Source: Aliivibrio sifiae
GTDB lineage: Bacteria; Pseudomonadota; Gammaproteobacteria; Enterobacterales; Vibrionaceae
NCBI RefSeq assembly: GCF_002954715.1
Contig: NZ_MSCP01000001.1
Coordinates: 1,943,415-2,001,693, forward strand
DNA: 58,279 nt
Direction of reading: 5' to 3'
In this document: one piece after another, positions 39,704 through 50,695 of the stretch
Numbering within the stretch: the stretch's first letter is position 1
Layout: each line of letters begins with the position of its first letter
Notes under the pieces: model-generated
Databases searched by the model: none
Seen by the model: only the letters and a program-made list of their open reading frames with translations
What the model was told of the DNA's origin: nothing
Made by a program: the position numbers and the translations under genes

Positions 39704-41206
39704 TTATTTTTTATTACGGCTTTTCACTGCACCAACTAGACGCTTACGTTGACGCTCTTGAGATAGAGTCAACTTACCACCACGATCTTCAAATGGGTTT
39801 TCACTATTCTGGAATTGAATACGAATAGGTGTGCCCATAATTTCTAATGATTTACGGAAGTAGTTCATTAAGAAACGTTTGTAAGAAGAAGGTAATTCTT
39901 TTACTTGGTTACCGTGAATAACGATAAGTGGTGGGTTGTAACCACCTGCGTGTGCATATTTCAGTTTCACACGACGGCCACGAACCATTGGTGGTTGGTG
40001 ATCGTCTTGAGCCATCTTCATGATACGAGTAAGAACAGATGTACCTACACGCTTAGTTGCAGAAACATACGCTTCTTGTACTGATTCATATAAATGACCA
40101 ACACCAGTACCATGTAGAGCTGAAATAAAGTGAAGACGAGCAAAATCAACAAAGCCTAGACGACGGTCTAACTCAGACTTTACTTTCTCTTTAACTTCGT
40201 TATCAAGACCATCCCACTTATTTACAGCAATAACTAATGAACGACCTGCGTTCAATGCAAAGCCCAGCAAACTTAGATCTTGATCTGAGATATTTTCACG
40301 AGCATCGATAACAAGCAATACTACGTTAGCATCTTCAACCGCTTTCAATGTTTTGATTACAGAGAATTTCTCAACCGTTTCATTGATACGACCACGGCGA
40401 CGAACACCTGCGGTATCAATAAGTACGTACTCTTGACCTTCACGTTCCATTGGAATGTAAATAGAGTCACGAGTTGTACCAGGCATATCGTAAACAACCA
40501 CACGCTCTTCACCTAAAATACGGTTAATTAGCGTTGATTTACCTACGTTAGGACGGCCGATAATCGCTAATTTGATTGGTTGATCTTGAAGGCGTGAAAA
40601 ATCTTTTTCTGCATCTTCTTCTGTTCGATCTTTTTCTTCTTCTTCGAAATCTTCAAATTCAGTAAGATCCATAATCTCACCATTTTCATCTTTCAAAGAT
40701 TCTTCAATTAACTCTTCCATGAAAGGAGCTAAAGCCAATTCAAGTAAAGACGTCACACCACGACCATGCGAAGCAGCAATTTGATAAACCTTGTTCATCC
40801 CTAATTGCCAGAATTCTGCACTTGCTGCATCAGCATCAATACCATCGATCTTATTTACTACTAAGAACGTTGGTTTTTCACGTGAACGTAAGTGTTTTGC
40901 AATCGCTTCATCAGATGATGTTAAACCTGCACGGCCATCAACCATAAATAGCACAACATCAGCTTCTTCGATCGCAGCTAATGATTGTTCTGCCATTTTA
41001 GTTTCTACACCTTCTTCCGTCCCATCAATACCACCGGTATCAATAAGAATGAATTCAAGCTCTTCTAATTTAGCACGGCCGTATTTACGGTCACGAGTTA
41101 AGCCTGGAAAGTCAGCAACTAATGCATCCCTTGTGCGTGTAACACGGTTAAACAGCGTCGATTTACCAACATTTGGACGCCCTACCAGAGCAACAACAGG
41201 AATCAT
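39704..41206 (-). CDS. der: Ribosome-biogenesis GTPase Der (EngA)
   Basis: An essential GTPase for 50S subunit assembly with two tandem G domains. The 500-residue protein has [12 protein letters not shown] near residue 8 and [12 protein letters not shown] near 217, each followed by DTGG or DTAG and by NKID or NKWD motifs. A very acidic linker (about 165-205, [15 protein letters not shown]-like) joins them. A C-terminal KH-like domain is followed by a basic tail. It is separated from bamB by a terminator and a hairpin repeat, so it probably has its own promoter. Confidence 0.98.
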   Translation of the reverse strand: MIPVVALVGRPNVGKSTLFNRVTRTRDALVADFPGLTRDRKYGRAKLEELEFILIDTGGIDGTEEGVETKMAEQSLAAIEEADVVLFMVDGRAGLTSSDEAIAKHLRSREKPTFLVVNKIDGIDADAASAEFWQLGMNKVYQIAASHGRGVTSLLELALAPFMEELIEESLKDENGEIMDLTEFEDFEEEEKDRTEEDAEKDFSRLQDQPIKLAIIGRPNVGKSTLINRILGEERVVVYDMPGTTRDSIYIPMEREGQEYVLIDTAGVRRRGRINETVEKFSVIKTLKAVEDANVVLLVIDARENISDQDLSLLGFALNAGRSLVIAVNKWDGLDNEVKEKVKSELDRRLGFVDFARLHFISALHGTGVGHLYESVQEAYVSATKRVGTSVLTRIMKMAQDDHQPPMVRGRRVKLKYAHAGGYNPPLIVIHGNQVKELPSSYKRFLMNYFRKSLEIMGTPIRIQFQNSENPFEDRGGKLTLSQERQRKRLVGAVKSRNKK

Positions 41207-41248
41207 ATATACCTCTTAATTTAATCATAGGCATAGCGCGAGCTAATA

Positions 41249-41302
41249 CCAATTTGATGATAGTTTTTTAATATGAACGGATAAAAACCATCACCAAATT
41301 GG
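41249..41302 (-). repeat. Long hairpin upstream of der
   Basis: Two 20-bp arms (41249-41268 and 41283-41302) are complementary except at two positions. On the minus strand these become G-U pairs, so the leftward RNA would be fully paired over 20 bp with a 14-nt loop. The hairpin lies 43 bp upstream of der. It resembles a dispersed intergenic repeat or a leader hairpin. Confidence 0.6.
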
Positions 41303-41332
41303 ATTATCTTTCACTATCTAAAAACAATAAAA

Positions 41333-41360
41333 GGCCCCAAAGTCAAAAGGACTTGGAGCC
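41333..41360 (-). terminator. Terminator of the rlmN-to-bamB operon
   Basis: An imperfect stem (GGCCCCAAAGTC against GACTTGGAGCC) has a short A-rich loop. Leftward transcripts gain a T-rich tail. It lies 26 bp after the bamB stop. Confidence 0.75.
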
Positions 41361-41385
41361 AATTCACAATTATAGCAAATAAAAC

Positions 41386-42543
41386 TTATTTAATTCGCAT
41401 TTTTTTGATATCGCCTTCGCGAGTAACAATTAAAAAACTGTCTTCGACTAAAATTGGCGAAACCGCAATACCATCGCTGTCTATTTCTTGTTGAGAAACA
41501 AATAACCCAGTATCTCTATCTAACCAATGTAAATATCCTTCACTATCAGCTAAAACGACATAATTATCAATAATCATTGGCGGTGTTAATTGACGATACT
41601 CTAGCTCTTCATTATTCCAAAGTTCAGTGCCACTTCGTGCATCAACTGCTACTACATGATCTTTCTCTGTTACTAAGAAAAGACGTTTACCATCAGATGA
41701 CATATTCATTGCTGATGAATAGTTACGTTTCCAAGCAGGTTGCCCAGTACGAAGATCTAGTGCAATTAATTGTCCGTTATAGCCTATTGTGTATAAACGA
41801 CCACCTAAAATAAGTGGAGACGCATCAACATCGACTAAACGATCAATCTCTGTCGCACCTTTTGGTGTTCCTACTGGTTGTTGCCACAGTAACTGACCTT
41901 TAGAGATCAATGCTGCCGCTAAACGACCATTAGACATTCCCCAAAAAACACCACCAGAAATACTGACTGGAGCACTATCACCACGAAGCGTTAAGTTAGG
42001 CACTTCACTATTGATTTGCCATTTCTCATCACCGGTTTCAGCATCAAAAGCCACAAGAGCACCACGACTGCTATGAACAATAACATAGCCTTCATCTGCT
42101 AATGGCTTCGCAAGAACTTCACCATCAACCGTTTTACGCCATAGCTCTTCACCCGTTTCAGCATCAAGAGTTATGATTTCTCCGTTCTCAGAGCCGATGA
42201 ACACCTTACCGTATGTTAAGGTTAAACCACCAGATAATCGAGCAGATACATCTTGTTCTAAATCTCGTTCCCAAATGGTTTTTCCATTTTCAGGATCAAG
42301 AGCTTTAACAAGACCATCACGGCTTGCAACATAAACTTTTTGATAAGCATAAACTGGTGTTAAACGTGAAAAATAATGTCCAACACCATCACCAATTGAA
42401 CTTGTCCATTCCGTTGTTGGTTCAAATTGATTCTGAACAACAGGAACCGGTGCCATTACGATTGTATCTTCTTCACTCGCACAGCCAAAAAGCATGGAGA
42501 AACCAAAGGTACATAATGCCGCTTTTTTTAACACCTTACGCAT
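41386..42543 (-). CDS. bamB: Outer membrane assembly lipoprotein BamB
   Basis: A lipoprotein partner of BamA in beta-barrel protein insertion. The 385-residue protein has a lipoprotein signal with lipobox LFGC (Cys21) and an eight-bladed PQQ-like beta propeller. Blades are marked by repeated GxxxALDxxTGxxxW segments such as VKALDPENGKTIW, IITLDAETGEELW and LIALDLRTGQPAW. It is last in the operon after yfgM, with a 10-bp gap. Confidence 0.96.
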   Translation of the reverse strand: MRKVLKKAALCTFGFSMLFGCASEEDTIVMAPVPVVQNQFEPTTEWTSSIGDGVGHYFSRLTPVYAYQKVYVASRDGLVKALDPENGKTIWERDLEQDVSARLSGGLTLTYGKVFIGSENGEIITLDAETGEELWRKTVDGEVLAKPLADEGYVIVHSSRGALVAFDAETGDEKWQINSEVPNLTLRGDSAPVSISGGVFWGMSNGRLAAALISKGQLLWQQPVGTPKGATEIDRLVDVDASPLILGGRLYTIGYNGQLIALDLRTGQPAWKRNYSSAMNMSSDGKRLFLVTEKDHVVAVDARSGTELWNNEELEYRQLTPPMIIDNYVVLADSEGYLHWLDRDTGLFVSQQEIDSDGIAVSPILVEDSFLIVTREGDIKKMRIK

Positions 42544-42553
42544 TCAGTTGTCC

Positions 42554-43165
42554 TTACTCTGCTAAGTCATCCAGTTTCATTTGAACCGCTTGATTCATCC
42601 CAGCTTGTAATGCTTCAGTATAAGCAGTACGAGCGGTAGCTACGTCGCCTTGACTAAGAGCAATATCACCTTTTAGCTCAGCAACGCGTGCAGCCCAGCT
42701 TGTTGGTTTTACATTAGCGAGTGTCGCTAAAGCAGCATTAAATTGTGTTTGTTCAGCTTGAATACGAGCAGAACGAACTTGAGCAGTAGCAATCAATGAT
42801 TCGTCTTTACTGTTACTTGCAACCCAATTCAATTGCTCTAATGCAGCATCAAGCTGACCAGCGTCTACCTGAACTTTAGCTAACTGAAGTGCCGCTAATA
42901 CTGCGTACTCACTTTTAGCATGAGCAGTAATAAATGCTTGTGTAGACTCAGCAGCTTCTGCACCAGAGTTTTGCAATGCAGTTAGTGTTTTTTCATAAGA
43001 AATTGAAGTAGTTTCTTTTGCTTCAATTTTTGTCGATTGGTAATATTTCCAACCTAGAATTGCACCAATACCAACAACGCCACCAACTACGACAGCCTTG
43101 CCGTTTTCTTTCCACCAACTTTTAATGGCTTCAACTTGTTGTTCTTCAGTTTCGTAGGCTTCCAC
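42554..43165 (-). CDS. yfgM: YfgM-family membrane-anchored TPR protein
   Basis: An ancillary SecYEG/PpiD-associated protein. The 203 residues have a short cytoplasmic N terminus, one membrane segment (about 24-42, VVVGGVVGIGAILGWKYY) and a periplasmic TPR-like domain rich in alanine and glutamine. It lies between hisS and bamB as in E. coli, with short gaps of about 10 bp on both sides. In E. coli it is linked to stress-response regulation by RcsB; nothing here tests that. Confidence 0.93.
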   Translation of the reverse strand: MEAYETEEQQVEAIKSWWKENGKAVVVGGVVGIGAILGWKYYQSTKIEAKETTSISYEKTLTALQNSGAEAAESTQAFITAHAKSEYAVLAALQLAKVQVDAGQLDAALEQLNWVASNSKDESLIATAQVRSARIQAEQTQFNAALATLANVKPTSWAARVAELKGDIALSQGDVATARTAYTEALQAGMNQAVQMKLDDLAE

Positions 43166-43176
43166 GTCCTATCCTC

Positions 43177-44445
43177 TTAAATCAATTCAGCTAATTTTGC
43201 GAATACATCGGCTTGAGCGAACATTTCTTGTTCGCCAGTACATAAATCTTTTACGTTCACTGTCTGATCAGCAACTTCACTCTCACCTAAAATAAGAGCA
43301 ACTGCAGCACCAGCGTTATCAGCACGTTTAAATTGCTTTTTAAAGTTACCACCACCGAAGTGACACATGACTCGTAAGCCAGGAACTTGTTCACGTAATG
43401 ATTCAGCCAGTTTCATTCCAGCCATTAGAGTGCCTTCACCAGACGTTACCATGTAAACATCCACTGAACGACGTACGTCTGTTAATTCTAATGTTTCCAT
43501 CAGTAATACCAAACGCTCTAAACCCATAGCGAAACCAACTGCAGGGGTTGTTTTTCCGCCTAATTGCTCAACTAGACCATCGTAACGACCACCACCACAC
43601 ACTGTACCTTGAGCGCCTAAGCTTTCTGTAATCCACTCAAAAACAGTACGGTTATAATAATCTAATCCACGAACTAAACGTTCATTAACTTGATATTGGA
43701 TGCCAGCAGCGTCAAGTAGTTCACATAATCCAGAAAAATGTGCTTTTGAATCATCATCTAAGTACTCTGATAGTTTAGGTGCATCACCTAAAATCGCTTG
43801 TACATCAGGATTCTTTGTATCAAGAACACGCATTGGATTAGTATGCATGCGACGTTTACAATCTTCATCTAACACATCTAAGTATTGTTCTAAAAATGCC
43901 ACTAATGCGACACGGTAGTTAGCACGTGACTCTAATGAACCAATAGAATTAAGTTCTAAACGTACATGTTTATCAATACCTAGCTCACGCCATAAACGAG
44001 CAGTCATCATGATAAGTTCAGCATCAACATCTGGACCATTTAGGCCAAAGACTTCAACACCTACTTGGTGGAATTGGCGGTAACGACCTTTCTGAGGACG
44101 CTCATGACGGAACATTGGACCCATGTACCATAAGCGTTGTTCTTGGTTATAAAGTAAACCATTTTCAATCCCTGCACGTACACAACCCGCTGTACCTTCT
44201 GGACGAAGCGTTAAGCTATCGCCATTACGGTCTTCAAACGTGTACATCTCTTTTTCAACAACATCAGTTACTTCACCGATAGCACGCTTAAATAGATGTG
44301 TTTGTTCAACAATAGGCATACGAACTTCATTGTAGCCATATGCACTAATAACGCGTTTAACGCCATCTTCTACTTTGTGCCACAATGGCGATTGTGTTGG
44401 AAGGCAGTCATTCATGCCTCGAATTGCTTGGATTGCTTTAGCCAC
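43177..44445 (-). CDS. hisS: Histidyl-tRNA synthetase
   Basis: Charges tRNA-His. The 422-residue class II synthetase has motif 2 in [20 protein letters not shown], the His-specific segments [13 protein letters not shown] and [14 protein letters not shown], and motif 3 around [13 protein letters not shown]. The C-terminal anticodon domain contains [21 protein letters not shown]-type residues. The start is probably GTG 44445, because GGGAAG lies 5 nt upstream; the GTG at 44451 overlaps that site. A GTG start may moderate its expression. Confidence 0.97.
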   Translation of the reverse strand: MAKAIQAIRGMNDCLPTQSPLWHKVEDGVKRVISAYGYNEVRMPIVEQTHLFKRAIGEVTDVVEKEMYTFEDRNGDSLTLRPEGTAGCVRAGIENGLLYNQEQRLWYMGPMFRHERPQKGRYRQFHQVGVEVFGLNGPDVDAELIMMTARLWRELGIDKHVRLELNSIGSLESRANYRVALVAFLEQYLDVLDEDCKRRMHTNPMRVLDTKNPDVQAILGDAPKLSEYLDDDSKAHFSGLCELLDAAGIQYQVNERLVRGLDYYNRTVFEWITESLGAQGTVCGGGRYDGLVEQLGGKTTPAVGFAMGLERLVLLMETLELTDVRRSVDVYMVTSGEGTLMAGMKLAESLREQVPGLRVMCHFGGGNFKKQFKRADNAGAAVALILGESEVADQTVNVKDLCTGEQEMFAQADVFAKLAELI

Positions 44446-44486
44446 GTTCACTTCCCAATGGGTTTTATTTATATCTGGTTTATTAA

Positions 44487-45605
44487 TCAGTCAATCTGAT
44501 TAATATCAATTTGGTTTTCTTTTGATAACATCGCTGCTTTCGCACGAATCTTCGCTTCTAGCTTATCTACGATATTGTCGTTATCAAAACGTTCTTTCTG
44601 ACGAATACCGTCTTCATAGAACGCACTTTTACGATTACTTCCCGCAATCCCCATATGAGACACTTCAGCCTCACCTGGACCATTTACGACACAACCAATA
44701 AGAGAAACATCCATTGGTGTGATTAAATCTTCTAATCGTTGCTCTAGCTCATTCACCGTAGCAATAACATCGAACTCTTGACGAGAACACGTTGGACAAG
44801 CAATGAAATTAATACCACGAGAACGAATACGTAATGATTTTAAAATATCAAAGCCAACTTTGATCTCTTCAATAGGATCTGCGGCTAATGAAATGCGTAA
44901 TGTATCCCCAATACCTTCAGACAATAACATACCTAAGCCTACAGCTGATTTCACTGAACCAGCACGAGCGCCACCCGCTTCAGTAATACCTAAATGCAAC
45001 GGTTGAGCAATTTGTTTTGCCAATAAACGATAAGAATCAACCGCTAAAAATACATCAGAGGCTTTTACACTCACTTTAAATTGGTCAAAGTTCATTCTTT
45101 CTAAGATATCAACATGACGCATTGCCGACTCAAGTAATGCTTGAGCTGTTGGCTCTTTGTATTTTACTTGGATATCTTTTTCTAATGAACCTCCATTCAC
45201 ACCAATGCGAATAGGAATATTTTTATCTTTTGCACAATCAACAACAGAACGAATGCGCTGTTCATTACCAATATTGCCGGGGTTAATACGTAAACAATCG
45301 ACACCATATTCTGCTACTTTTAGAGCGATACGGTAATCAAAATGAATATCAGCCACTAATGGTACTGAGACTTGTTGTTTAATTAACTTAAACGCTTCAG
45401 CTGCATCCATTGTTGGAACTGAAACTCGAACAATGTCAGCGCCTACTTTTTCAAGTGCTTTAATTTGGGCTACCGTCGCAGCAACATCAGTCGTTAATGT
45501 ATTTGTCATTGACTGAACAGCGATAGGCGCTCCATCACCAATAGGAACATTACCCACATAAATGCGAGTAGATTGGCGACGTTTAATTGGGGACTCTATA
45601 TGCAT
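44487..45605 (-). CDS. ispG: 4-hydroxy-3-methylbut-2-en-1-yl diphosphate synthase
   Basis: Carries out the penultimate step of the MEP isoprenoid pathway using a [4Fe-4S] cluster. The 372-residue protein has a TIM-barrel N-terminal part ([29 protein letters not shown]). Its cluster-binding C-terminal part has CPTCSR (about 270-275) and [10 protein letters not shown] (about 305-314, including the ligand glutamate). It is part of the rlmN-pilW-rodZ-ispG-hisS-yfgM-bamB operon, 12 bp after rodZ. It depends on the Fe-S assembly system encoded 9 kb away. Confidence 0.98.
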   Translation of the reverse strand: MHIESPIKRRQSTRIYVGNVPIGDGAPIAVQSMTNTLTTDVAATVAQIKALEKVGADIVRVSVPTMDAAEAFKLIKQQVSVPLVADIHFDYRIALKVAEYGVDCLRINPGNIGNEQRIRSVVDCAKDKNIPIRIGVNGGSLEKDIQVKYKEPTAQALLESAMRHVDILERMNFDQFKVSVKASDVFLAVDSYRLLAKQIAQPLHLGITEAGGARAGSVKSAVGLGMLLSEGIGDTLRISLAADPIEEIKVGFDILKSLRIRSRGINFIACPTCSRQEFDVIATVNELEQRLEDLITPMDVSLIGCVVNGPGEAEVSHMGIAGSNRKSAFYEDGIRQKERFDNDNIVDKLEAKIRAKAAMLSKENQIDINQID

Positions 45606-45617
45606 GGAATCAACTCA

Positions 45618-46514
45618 TTATTGAGGTAAGGTTAATCGTGCAACTTTACCAGCTGGATAGGCTGATAAATCAACAGGCTTACCTTTATAAGTTAGCGTTA
45701 CAGCACTTGGAGCACCGATAACTAATTTATAAGGTGCTTTACCTGTTAACTTTAATGTTTGATTTGTTTTTTTAACGCCAGAATACAAACGATTGTTTGA
45801 AGCGTCTTGAACTTGTAACCAGCAATCACTGTTGAATGTCATTACTACATCATCACTAATTATTGCTGTTTTTTCTTCAATTTTTTCTTCAGAAACCGCA
45901 GCCGCTTCTGGCTCTTTTTCGATTTCTTTTTCAAGCGCCTCTGGAGACGTTTCTAGTTCAGATACATTAGTATCAACTTCAAGCATTTCTGCTTCATCCA
46001 ACATTGGCTTCGTTTCTACTTCTGTATTTTTATCTGCTGAATCCATCGATTCTGCAGTAGCAACATCACTGATTAATTGAGCATCATTACGACTCTCTAA
46101 TTGAGCTTGTTCTTGCCACCACCATAGAACTGACATACCAAGAATAATAGCAAAAATTACCCACGTTAATTTCATGATACGATTATCATGCTTCTCTCTT
46201 TTCGTCTTACGAGAAAAGCTTTGCATATCATGCTGTTCGATTTTTGCTTTACCTAATTGATCTAATGCGTTCAGAACTTTCGTTTCAGGAACATTTACTA
46301 CTTTGGCATAAGAACGATAATAACCACGTGTGAACGTGGCTAGTTTTCCCATATCAAATTGGTCAGCTTCAATCTGCTCTAAAACTTCTACTCGTAAACG
46401 TAAACGAGAAGAAATATCTTCTATCGTTAAATTTAACGCTTCACGAGCTTCTTTTAATAATTGCCCTGGAGCGACAAGTGTTTCTACTTTTTCTTCAATG
46501 TTTTCAGGAGTCAT
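45618..46514 (-). CDS. rodZ: Cell-shape protein RodZ
   Basis: Links MreB filaments to the membrane. The 298-residue protein has an N-terminal HTH_25 domain (about 14-85, LKEAREALNLTIEDISSRLRL). A basic juxtamembrane stretch and one membrane segment follow (about 114-132). An acidic Ser/Thr/Glu-rich periplasmic linker leads to a C-terminal beta domain (DUF4115, about 220-298). Its start overlaps the end of pilW by 11 bp, so the two genes are co-translated. Confidence 0.95.
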   Translation of the reverse strand: MTPENIEEKVETLVAPGQLLKEAREALNLTIEDISSRLRLRVEVLEQIEADQFDMGKLATFTRGYYRSYAKVVNVPETKVLNALDQLGKAKIEQHDMQSFSRKTKREKHDNRIMKLTWVIFAIILGMSVLWWWQEQAQLESRNDAQLISDVATAESMDSADKNTEVETKPMLDEAEMLEVDTNVSELETSPEALEKEIEKEPEAAAVSEEKIEEKTAIISDDVVMTFNSDCWLQVQDASNNRLYSGVKKTNQTLKLTGKAPYKLVIGAPSAVTLTYKGKPVDLSAYPAGKVARLTLPQ

Positions 46515-47265
46515 AATTTAAATAATTCTGATATTCTCTGGAGTCCGGATATTTCTTCCCAAGTAAATCTGCATATTTTTTAACTAAATGTGCATTGCCT
46601 GCTTTTTTTTCTAATTCTATGAGTAAGCTTAGGCTAACGGGTTTGTATCCGTACTTCTTAGTAAATTTAAACAGCGCAATTCTCGGTTCTGAATAGTTGC
46701 CTTCATCAATATTCAATTTTGCCAATTGAAGGGTAGAACGAACTCGATTCGGATCATGAGCCAGTGAGCGCTCAAAATACGTTTTTGCTGTCACTTTATC
46801 CCCACTACTTAATGCACACATAGCAGCATTTTCATAACTTGCCGAAACAAGATAATAGTAAGGTTGGTCTATTGCTTGAACAAACTTCTGTTGAGCTTCC
46901 TCATATCGGCCGTTCTTACAAAGAAAAACACCGTAGTTATTTAATACATTACCATTTTTTGACGAAGAACGTAATGCTCGTTTATAAGCCTTTTCAGCTA
47001 ATTCGTTTTCTTCTACTTGTTGGTAATAATAGGCGAGGGAAGTTTGAGAGCGGTAATAGTCAGGAGCGTATTGTACAGCCAGTTCCAAATTTTCACGGGC
47101 TTTTATCATGTTACCCGCATTTAAGTAGCTTAATCCAAGGGTAATTCGAGCTTCAGCAGCTCGAATTATCTCTTCTTTGGTCATGTCATCAGCTTCATTT
47201 ACCGTGACACAACCTGCACTAACTAATAACCCAACGGTTAATAGTGCCGCACTCCATTTTCTCAT
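46504..47265 (-). CDS. pilW: Type IV pilus biogenesis/stability lipoprotein PilW (PilF)
   Basis: An outer-membrane pilotin-type TPR protein needed for secretin assembly and type IV pilus stability. The 253 residues start with a lipoprotein signal, SAGC (Cys19). Several TPR repeats follow, such as ARITLGLSYLNAGNMIKARENLELAVQ and VLNNYGVFLCKNGRYEEAQQKF. It lies between rlmN and rodZ, a common gammaproteobacterial order, and its stop lies inside rodZ. Confidence 0.93.
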   Translation of the reverse strand: MRKWSAALLTVGLLVSAGCVTVNEADDMTKEEIIRAAEARITLGLSYLNAGNMIKARENLELAVQYAPDYYRSQTSLAYYYQQVEENELAEKAYKRALRSSSKNGNVLNNYGVFLCKNGRYEEAQQKFVQAIDQPYYYLVSASYENAAMCALSSGDKVTAKTYFERSLAHDPNRVRSTLQLAKLNIDEGNYSEPRIALFKFTKKYGYKPVSLSLLIELEKKAGNAHLVKKYADLLGKKYPDSREYQNYLNYDS

Positions 47266-47295
47266 ACTGCCTTCCCTTGCTGTTATACATCAAGG

Positions 47296-48414
47296 TTAAA
47301 CAGTTTTAACAGGGATAGCCTCACCTTGCTGTTTAACTTGAGTACGTTTAGTTCTATCGATTACATCACCCACTAATTGACCACAAGCGGCATCAATATC
47401 ATCGCCACGAGTTTTACGTACAGTTACTGTAAAATCGTATTCCATTAGCGTCTTCATGAATCGATCGATACGTGAATTACTTGGCTTCTTGTATGGTGAC
47501 CCAGGATATGGGTTAAATGGAATCAAATTAATCTTTGCAGGGGTATCTTTTAGTAATTCTGCGAGTTGTCTTGCATGATTCATATCATCATTAACATGAT
47601 CTAAAAGTACGTACTCGACCGTTACACGGCCACGGTTAGCATTTGATGATGCAATGTATTCACGAACGCACGATAAAAATGCATCAATGTTCCAACGATC
47701 ATTAATTGGCATAATCTCACTACGTAGTTCATCTGTTGGAGCATGAAGAGAAATCGCTAATGCTACATCGATTTTACCAATCATTTGCTCCAAACCAGAA
47801 ACAACGCCTGAAGTAGATACCGTTACGCGGCGCTTAGATAAACCAAAACCCAGATCATCAAGCATAATTTCTAATGACGGGATTAGGTTTTTCATATTAA
47901 GCAGCGGCTCACCCATACCCATCATTACGATATTTGTAATTGGACGACGGCCCGTTTCTTTTTCTAAGCCGATTTCACGAGCCGCACGCCAAATTTGGCC
48001 TACAATTTCAGAAACTTTAAGGTTACGATTAAAGCCTTGTTGAGCCGTTGAACAGAATTTACATTCTAGAGCACAGCCCACTTGAGAAGAAACACATAAT
48101 GTTGCACGGTCACCATCAGGGATATAAACCGTTTCAACATCTTGATCGCCTACTTTCATAGCCCATTTAATAGTGCCATCAACAGAATGTTGAGCTTCTG
48201 ATACATAAGGTGCTCGGATCTCACACTTGTGCTTTAGCTTTTCACGAAGTTTTTTGTTGATGTTGTTCATTTGATCGAAGTCATCACAACCAAAGTGATA
48301 CATCCACTTCATGATTTGATCGGCTCTGAATGCTTTCTCTCCTAATTCCTCAGAAAAAAATGCTCGAAGTCCTTTACGATCAAAGTCCAGTAGATTGATT
48401 TTAGCTGTAGTCAT
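47296..48414 (-). CDS. rlmN: Dual-specificity 23S rRNA/tRNA m2A methyltransferase
   Basis: A radical-SAM enzyme that makes 2-methyladenosine at 23S rRNA A2503 and tRNA A37. The 372-residue protein has the cluster motif [15 protein letters not shown] (CxxxCxxC) and [10 protein letters not shown]. The conserved C-terminal cysteine used for methyl transfer lies in [12 protein letters not shown] 48414 is chosen because AGAGG lies about 5 nt upstream; the frame extends to 48468 with no family similarity. It is first in the seven-gene operon ending at bamB. Confidence 0.97.
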   Translation of the reverse strand: MTTAKINLLDFDRKGLRAFFSEELGEKAFRADQIMKWMYHFGCDDFDQMNNINKKLREKLKHKCEIRAPYVSEAQHSVDGTIKWAMKVGDQDVETVYIPDGDRATLCVSSQVGCALECKFCSTAQQGFNRNLKVSEIVGQIWRAAREIGLEKETGRRPITNIVMMGMGEPLLNMKNLIPSLEIMLDDLGFGLSKRRVTVSTSGVVSGLEQMIGKIDVALAISLHAPTDELRSEIMPINDRWNIDAFLSCVREYIASSNANRGRVTVEYVLLDHVNDDMNHARQLAELLKDTPAKINLIPFNPYPGSPYKKPSNSRIDRFMKTLMEYDFTVTVRKTRGDDIDAACGQLVGDVIDRTKRTQVKQQGEAIPVKTV

Positions 48415-48541
48415 GTTGCCTCTCTGATAAATAACATCACCGCGAATATCGGGCGCAGAATTGTACAAGTTTTGAGAGGATATTACTAGTAATTAGAGGT
48501 ATTGCTGGGGATCAAAGAATTGAGATGATATGTACTTAGTG

Positions 48542-48620
48542 ACTAGAAACGATAAGAGCAGATATGCAGACAGTATAAGCTACACTGCTCTTATAGGGAG
48601 CGAAGCGATTAGTTTCTAGT
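48542..48620. repeat. Nested inverted repeat between rlmN and ndk
   Basis: The outer arms ACTAGAAAC (48542-48550) and GTTTCTAGT (48612-48620) and the inner arms ATAAGAGCAG (48552-48561) and CTGCTCTTAT (48585-48594) are all perfect. The loop is 23 nt, and an asymmetric 17-nt stretch, AGGGAGCGAAGCGATTA, follows the inner stem. It resembles a dispersed non-coding repeat of Aliivibrio/Vibrio intergenic regions. No coding frame is present in the 247-bp gap. Confidence 0.6.
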
Positions 48621-48661
48621 TAATATAGAAAACTTAGGTTCGCTTACTTTTTAACATGACT

Positions 48662-49096
48662 TTATTCTGCAGGGCGCGGACATATTTCATCTTCAGCAAA
48701 GAAATAAGCAATCTCACGAGCCGCAGATTCTGGGCTATCAGCACCGTGAACTGAGTTATAACGCATACTGATTGCATAATCTGCACGTAATGAACCACAA
48801 GCAGCTTCTGCTGGGTTAGTTTTTCCCATCAGCTCACGGTAACGAACAACGGCATTTTCACCTTCCAACACCTGTACCATTACTGGGCCAGACATCATAT
48901 AAGCAACTAGATCATTAAAGAACTCTTTGCCTTCATGCTCTGCATAAAAGCCTTCAGCTTGCTCTTTAGTTAAACGCAGCATTTTAGCCGCAACAACTTG
49001 CATACCTGTTTTTTCAATACGACGGTAAATAGCACCAATAAGATTACGCTTAACAGCATCTGGTTTTACAATTGAAAAAGTACGTTCTATTGTCAT
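48662..49096 (-). CDS. ndk: Nucleoside diphosphate kinase
   Basis: Balances nucleoside triphosphate pools through a phosphohistidine intermediate. The 144 residues match the family, with [15 protein letters not shown] at the start and the active-site histidine (His117) in [12 protein letters not shown]. It is probably a single-gene unit, since a terminator follows pepB upstream and the repeat element lies downstream. Confidence 0.98.
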   Translation of the reverse strand: MTIERTFSIVKPDAVKRNLIGAIYRRIEKTGMQVVAAKMLRLTKEQAEGFYAEHEGKEFFNDLVAYMMSGPVMVQVLEGENAVVRYRELMGKTNPAEAACGSLRADYAISMRYNSVHGADSPESAAREIAYFFAEDEICPRPAE

Positions 49097-49149
49097 TTTA
49101 CTTTCCTTTAAGTTTCTTTTACTTCTCTTGAAGCTATTATAGTTATAAG

Positions 49150-49180
49150 AAAAAAGACCGAGTTTATGGCCCGATCTCTT
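49150..49180 (-). terminator. Terminator after pepB
   Basis: The leftward RNA can form an 11-bp stem, AAGAGATCGGG against CTCGGTCTTTT, with three G-U pairs, a 7-nt loop and a U-run. It begins 6 bp past the pepB stop. Confidence 0.75.
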
Positions 49181-49185
49181 ATTCG

Positions 49186-50472
49186 TTATTTAGTAAGTAG
49201 GTTCGCTAACGTTCTTACGCCTACACCGGTTGCTCCGGCAGACCATTTATCTGATGGCGCGGTACGATACGTTGCAGAGCAATCCATATGTAGCCACCCT
49301 TTCTTATAATCATCAACAAAATAAGAAAGAAAACCAGCAGCTGTACTTGCACCAGGCGAATATGGACCCGAACCAATATTTGCCAAATCAGCAAAGTTCG
49401 ATGGTAGCATATTACGGTGAAATTCCATTAGCGGTAAACGCCATAAGCCTTCATTTTCTTCTTGAGCTGACATTAACGCTTTTTGGCTCAATTCATCATC
49501 AAAACTTAATAAAGAATGGAAGTCATTTCCTACCGCCATTTTTGCAGAACCCGTTAAAGTTGCACAATCAATAATCAATTCAGGATTTTGTGCTGAAGCA
49601 AATTGAAGACCATCAGCTAATACTAGTCGTCCCTCAGCATCTGTATTTAAAATCTCAACCGTTTTACCATTTTTGTAGGTAATAATATCACCTAACTTTA
49701 ATGCTCGACCTGAGATCATATTTTCAGCGCAACATAGAACCAACTTAACACGCTTATCTAAACCACGAAGAATAGACATTGCAAGCCCAGCAGTCGCTAA
49801 CGCTGACCCACCCATATCTGCTTTCATTGATGCCATGCCACCAGACGGTTTAATACTGTAACCACCTGAATCAAACGTAATGCCTTTACCAACAAGACAA
49901 GCGAAAACTGGTGCGTCAGCATCACCTGTTGGATTGTAATCTAATTGCAGCATCGCAGATGTACGCTCAGAACCACGACCAACAGCATAAGTACCAGTCC
50001 AACCTTCAGTTAAAAGATCTTTATCTTTTACAATTTTAGTTGTCACTGTTCCTACTGGTGCCACCGATTTAATAAACTCAGAAGCCATTGTAGCCAATTG
50101 ACGAGGCGCTACTTCTTCGGCTGTTTTATTGATGATGTCGCGAGTCCAATTGGTTGTCAAAATACGAGCATTCAATTCTTTTTCATCGGTGTCAGCCAAT
50201 GCTGTCCAAACAACATCATTATTCTTTTTAGAATCGCGGAAACCCTGAATAAAAGACCAAATGGATTCAAGATCCCATTCAGCTCCTTTTAATTCAACCT
50301 CTACAATGCCTTGACCGTTTAACTTTCTAGCAGCCTGTTGGATTGCACCGTACACATCAACATTTGTACAATGAATAACTGCACCTTCAGAGGCAAATGA
50401 AATAAGAGCATTATCGCCCCAATGAGCAGCTGCGGCTTCTGTTGAAAGTTGTACTGTCATCTTTTGTGACAT
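49186..50472 (-). CDS. pepB: Peptidase B (M17 leucyl aminopeptidase family)
   Basis: A cytoplasmic manganese/zinc aminopeptidase of 428 residues, close to the E. coli PepB length. M17 motifs are visible: [17 protein letters not shown] with metal and catalytic residues, MKADMGGSA, and the family signature [17 protein letters not shown] 50472 is chosen for its AAGGAG ribosome-binding site; the open frame to 50508 lacks one. It lies downstream of iscX after a 223-bp gap in which no clear feature was seen apart from an AGAACGTTCT palindrome. Confidence 0.95.
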   Translation of the reverse strand: MSQKMTVQLSTEAAAAHWGDNALISFASEGAVIHCTNVDVYGAIQQAARKLNGQGIVEVELKGAEWDLESIWSFIQGFRDSKKNNDVVWTALADTDEKELNARILTTNWTRDIINKTAEEVAPRQLATMASEFIKSVAPVGTVTTKIVKDKDLLTEGWTGTYAVGRGSERTSAMLQLDYNPTGDADAPVFACLVGKGITFDSGGYSIKPSGGMASMKADMGGSALATAGLAMSILRGLDKRVKLVLCCAENMISGRALKLGDIITYKNGKTVEILNTDAEGRLVLADGLQFASAQNPELIIDCATLTGSAKMAVGNDFHSLLSFDDELSQKALMSAQEENEGLWRLPLMEFHRNMLPSNFADLANIGSGPYSPGASTAAGFLSYFVDDYKKGWLHMDCSATYRTAPSDKWSAGATGVGVRTLANLLTK

Positions 50473-50695
50473 GTGAATCTCCTTTAAATACGCAATAACT
50501 CCATACAATCACACACCGATGATTATTTATATTGCGCGACTATCAAATGGGAATAAGCGAACAGAACGTTCTTTTTTATCTAATTTGCCTATTTTACCTT
50601 GGCGATACAAGGCATTTACACAAAATGTAAGAGGTGGATCCAATCGGTTGATGGGATTTTATACGTTATTAAGCCTATTCATTAATACGATTAAA

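Noticed and set aside
49230-49574. 114-codon frame opposite pepB
   Set aside because: It lies within conserved peptidase coding sequence; its low-complexity Asn/Gln/Leu composition is typical of a shadow frame.
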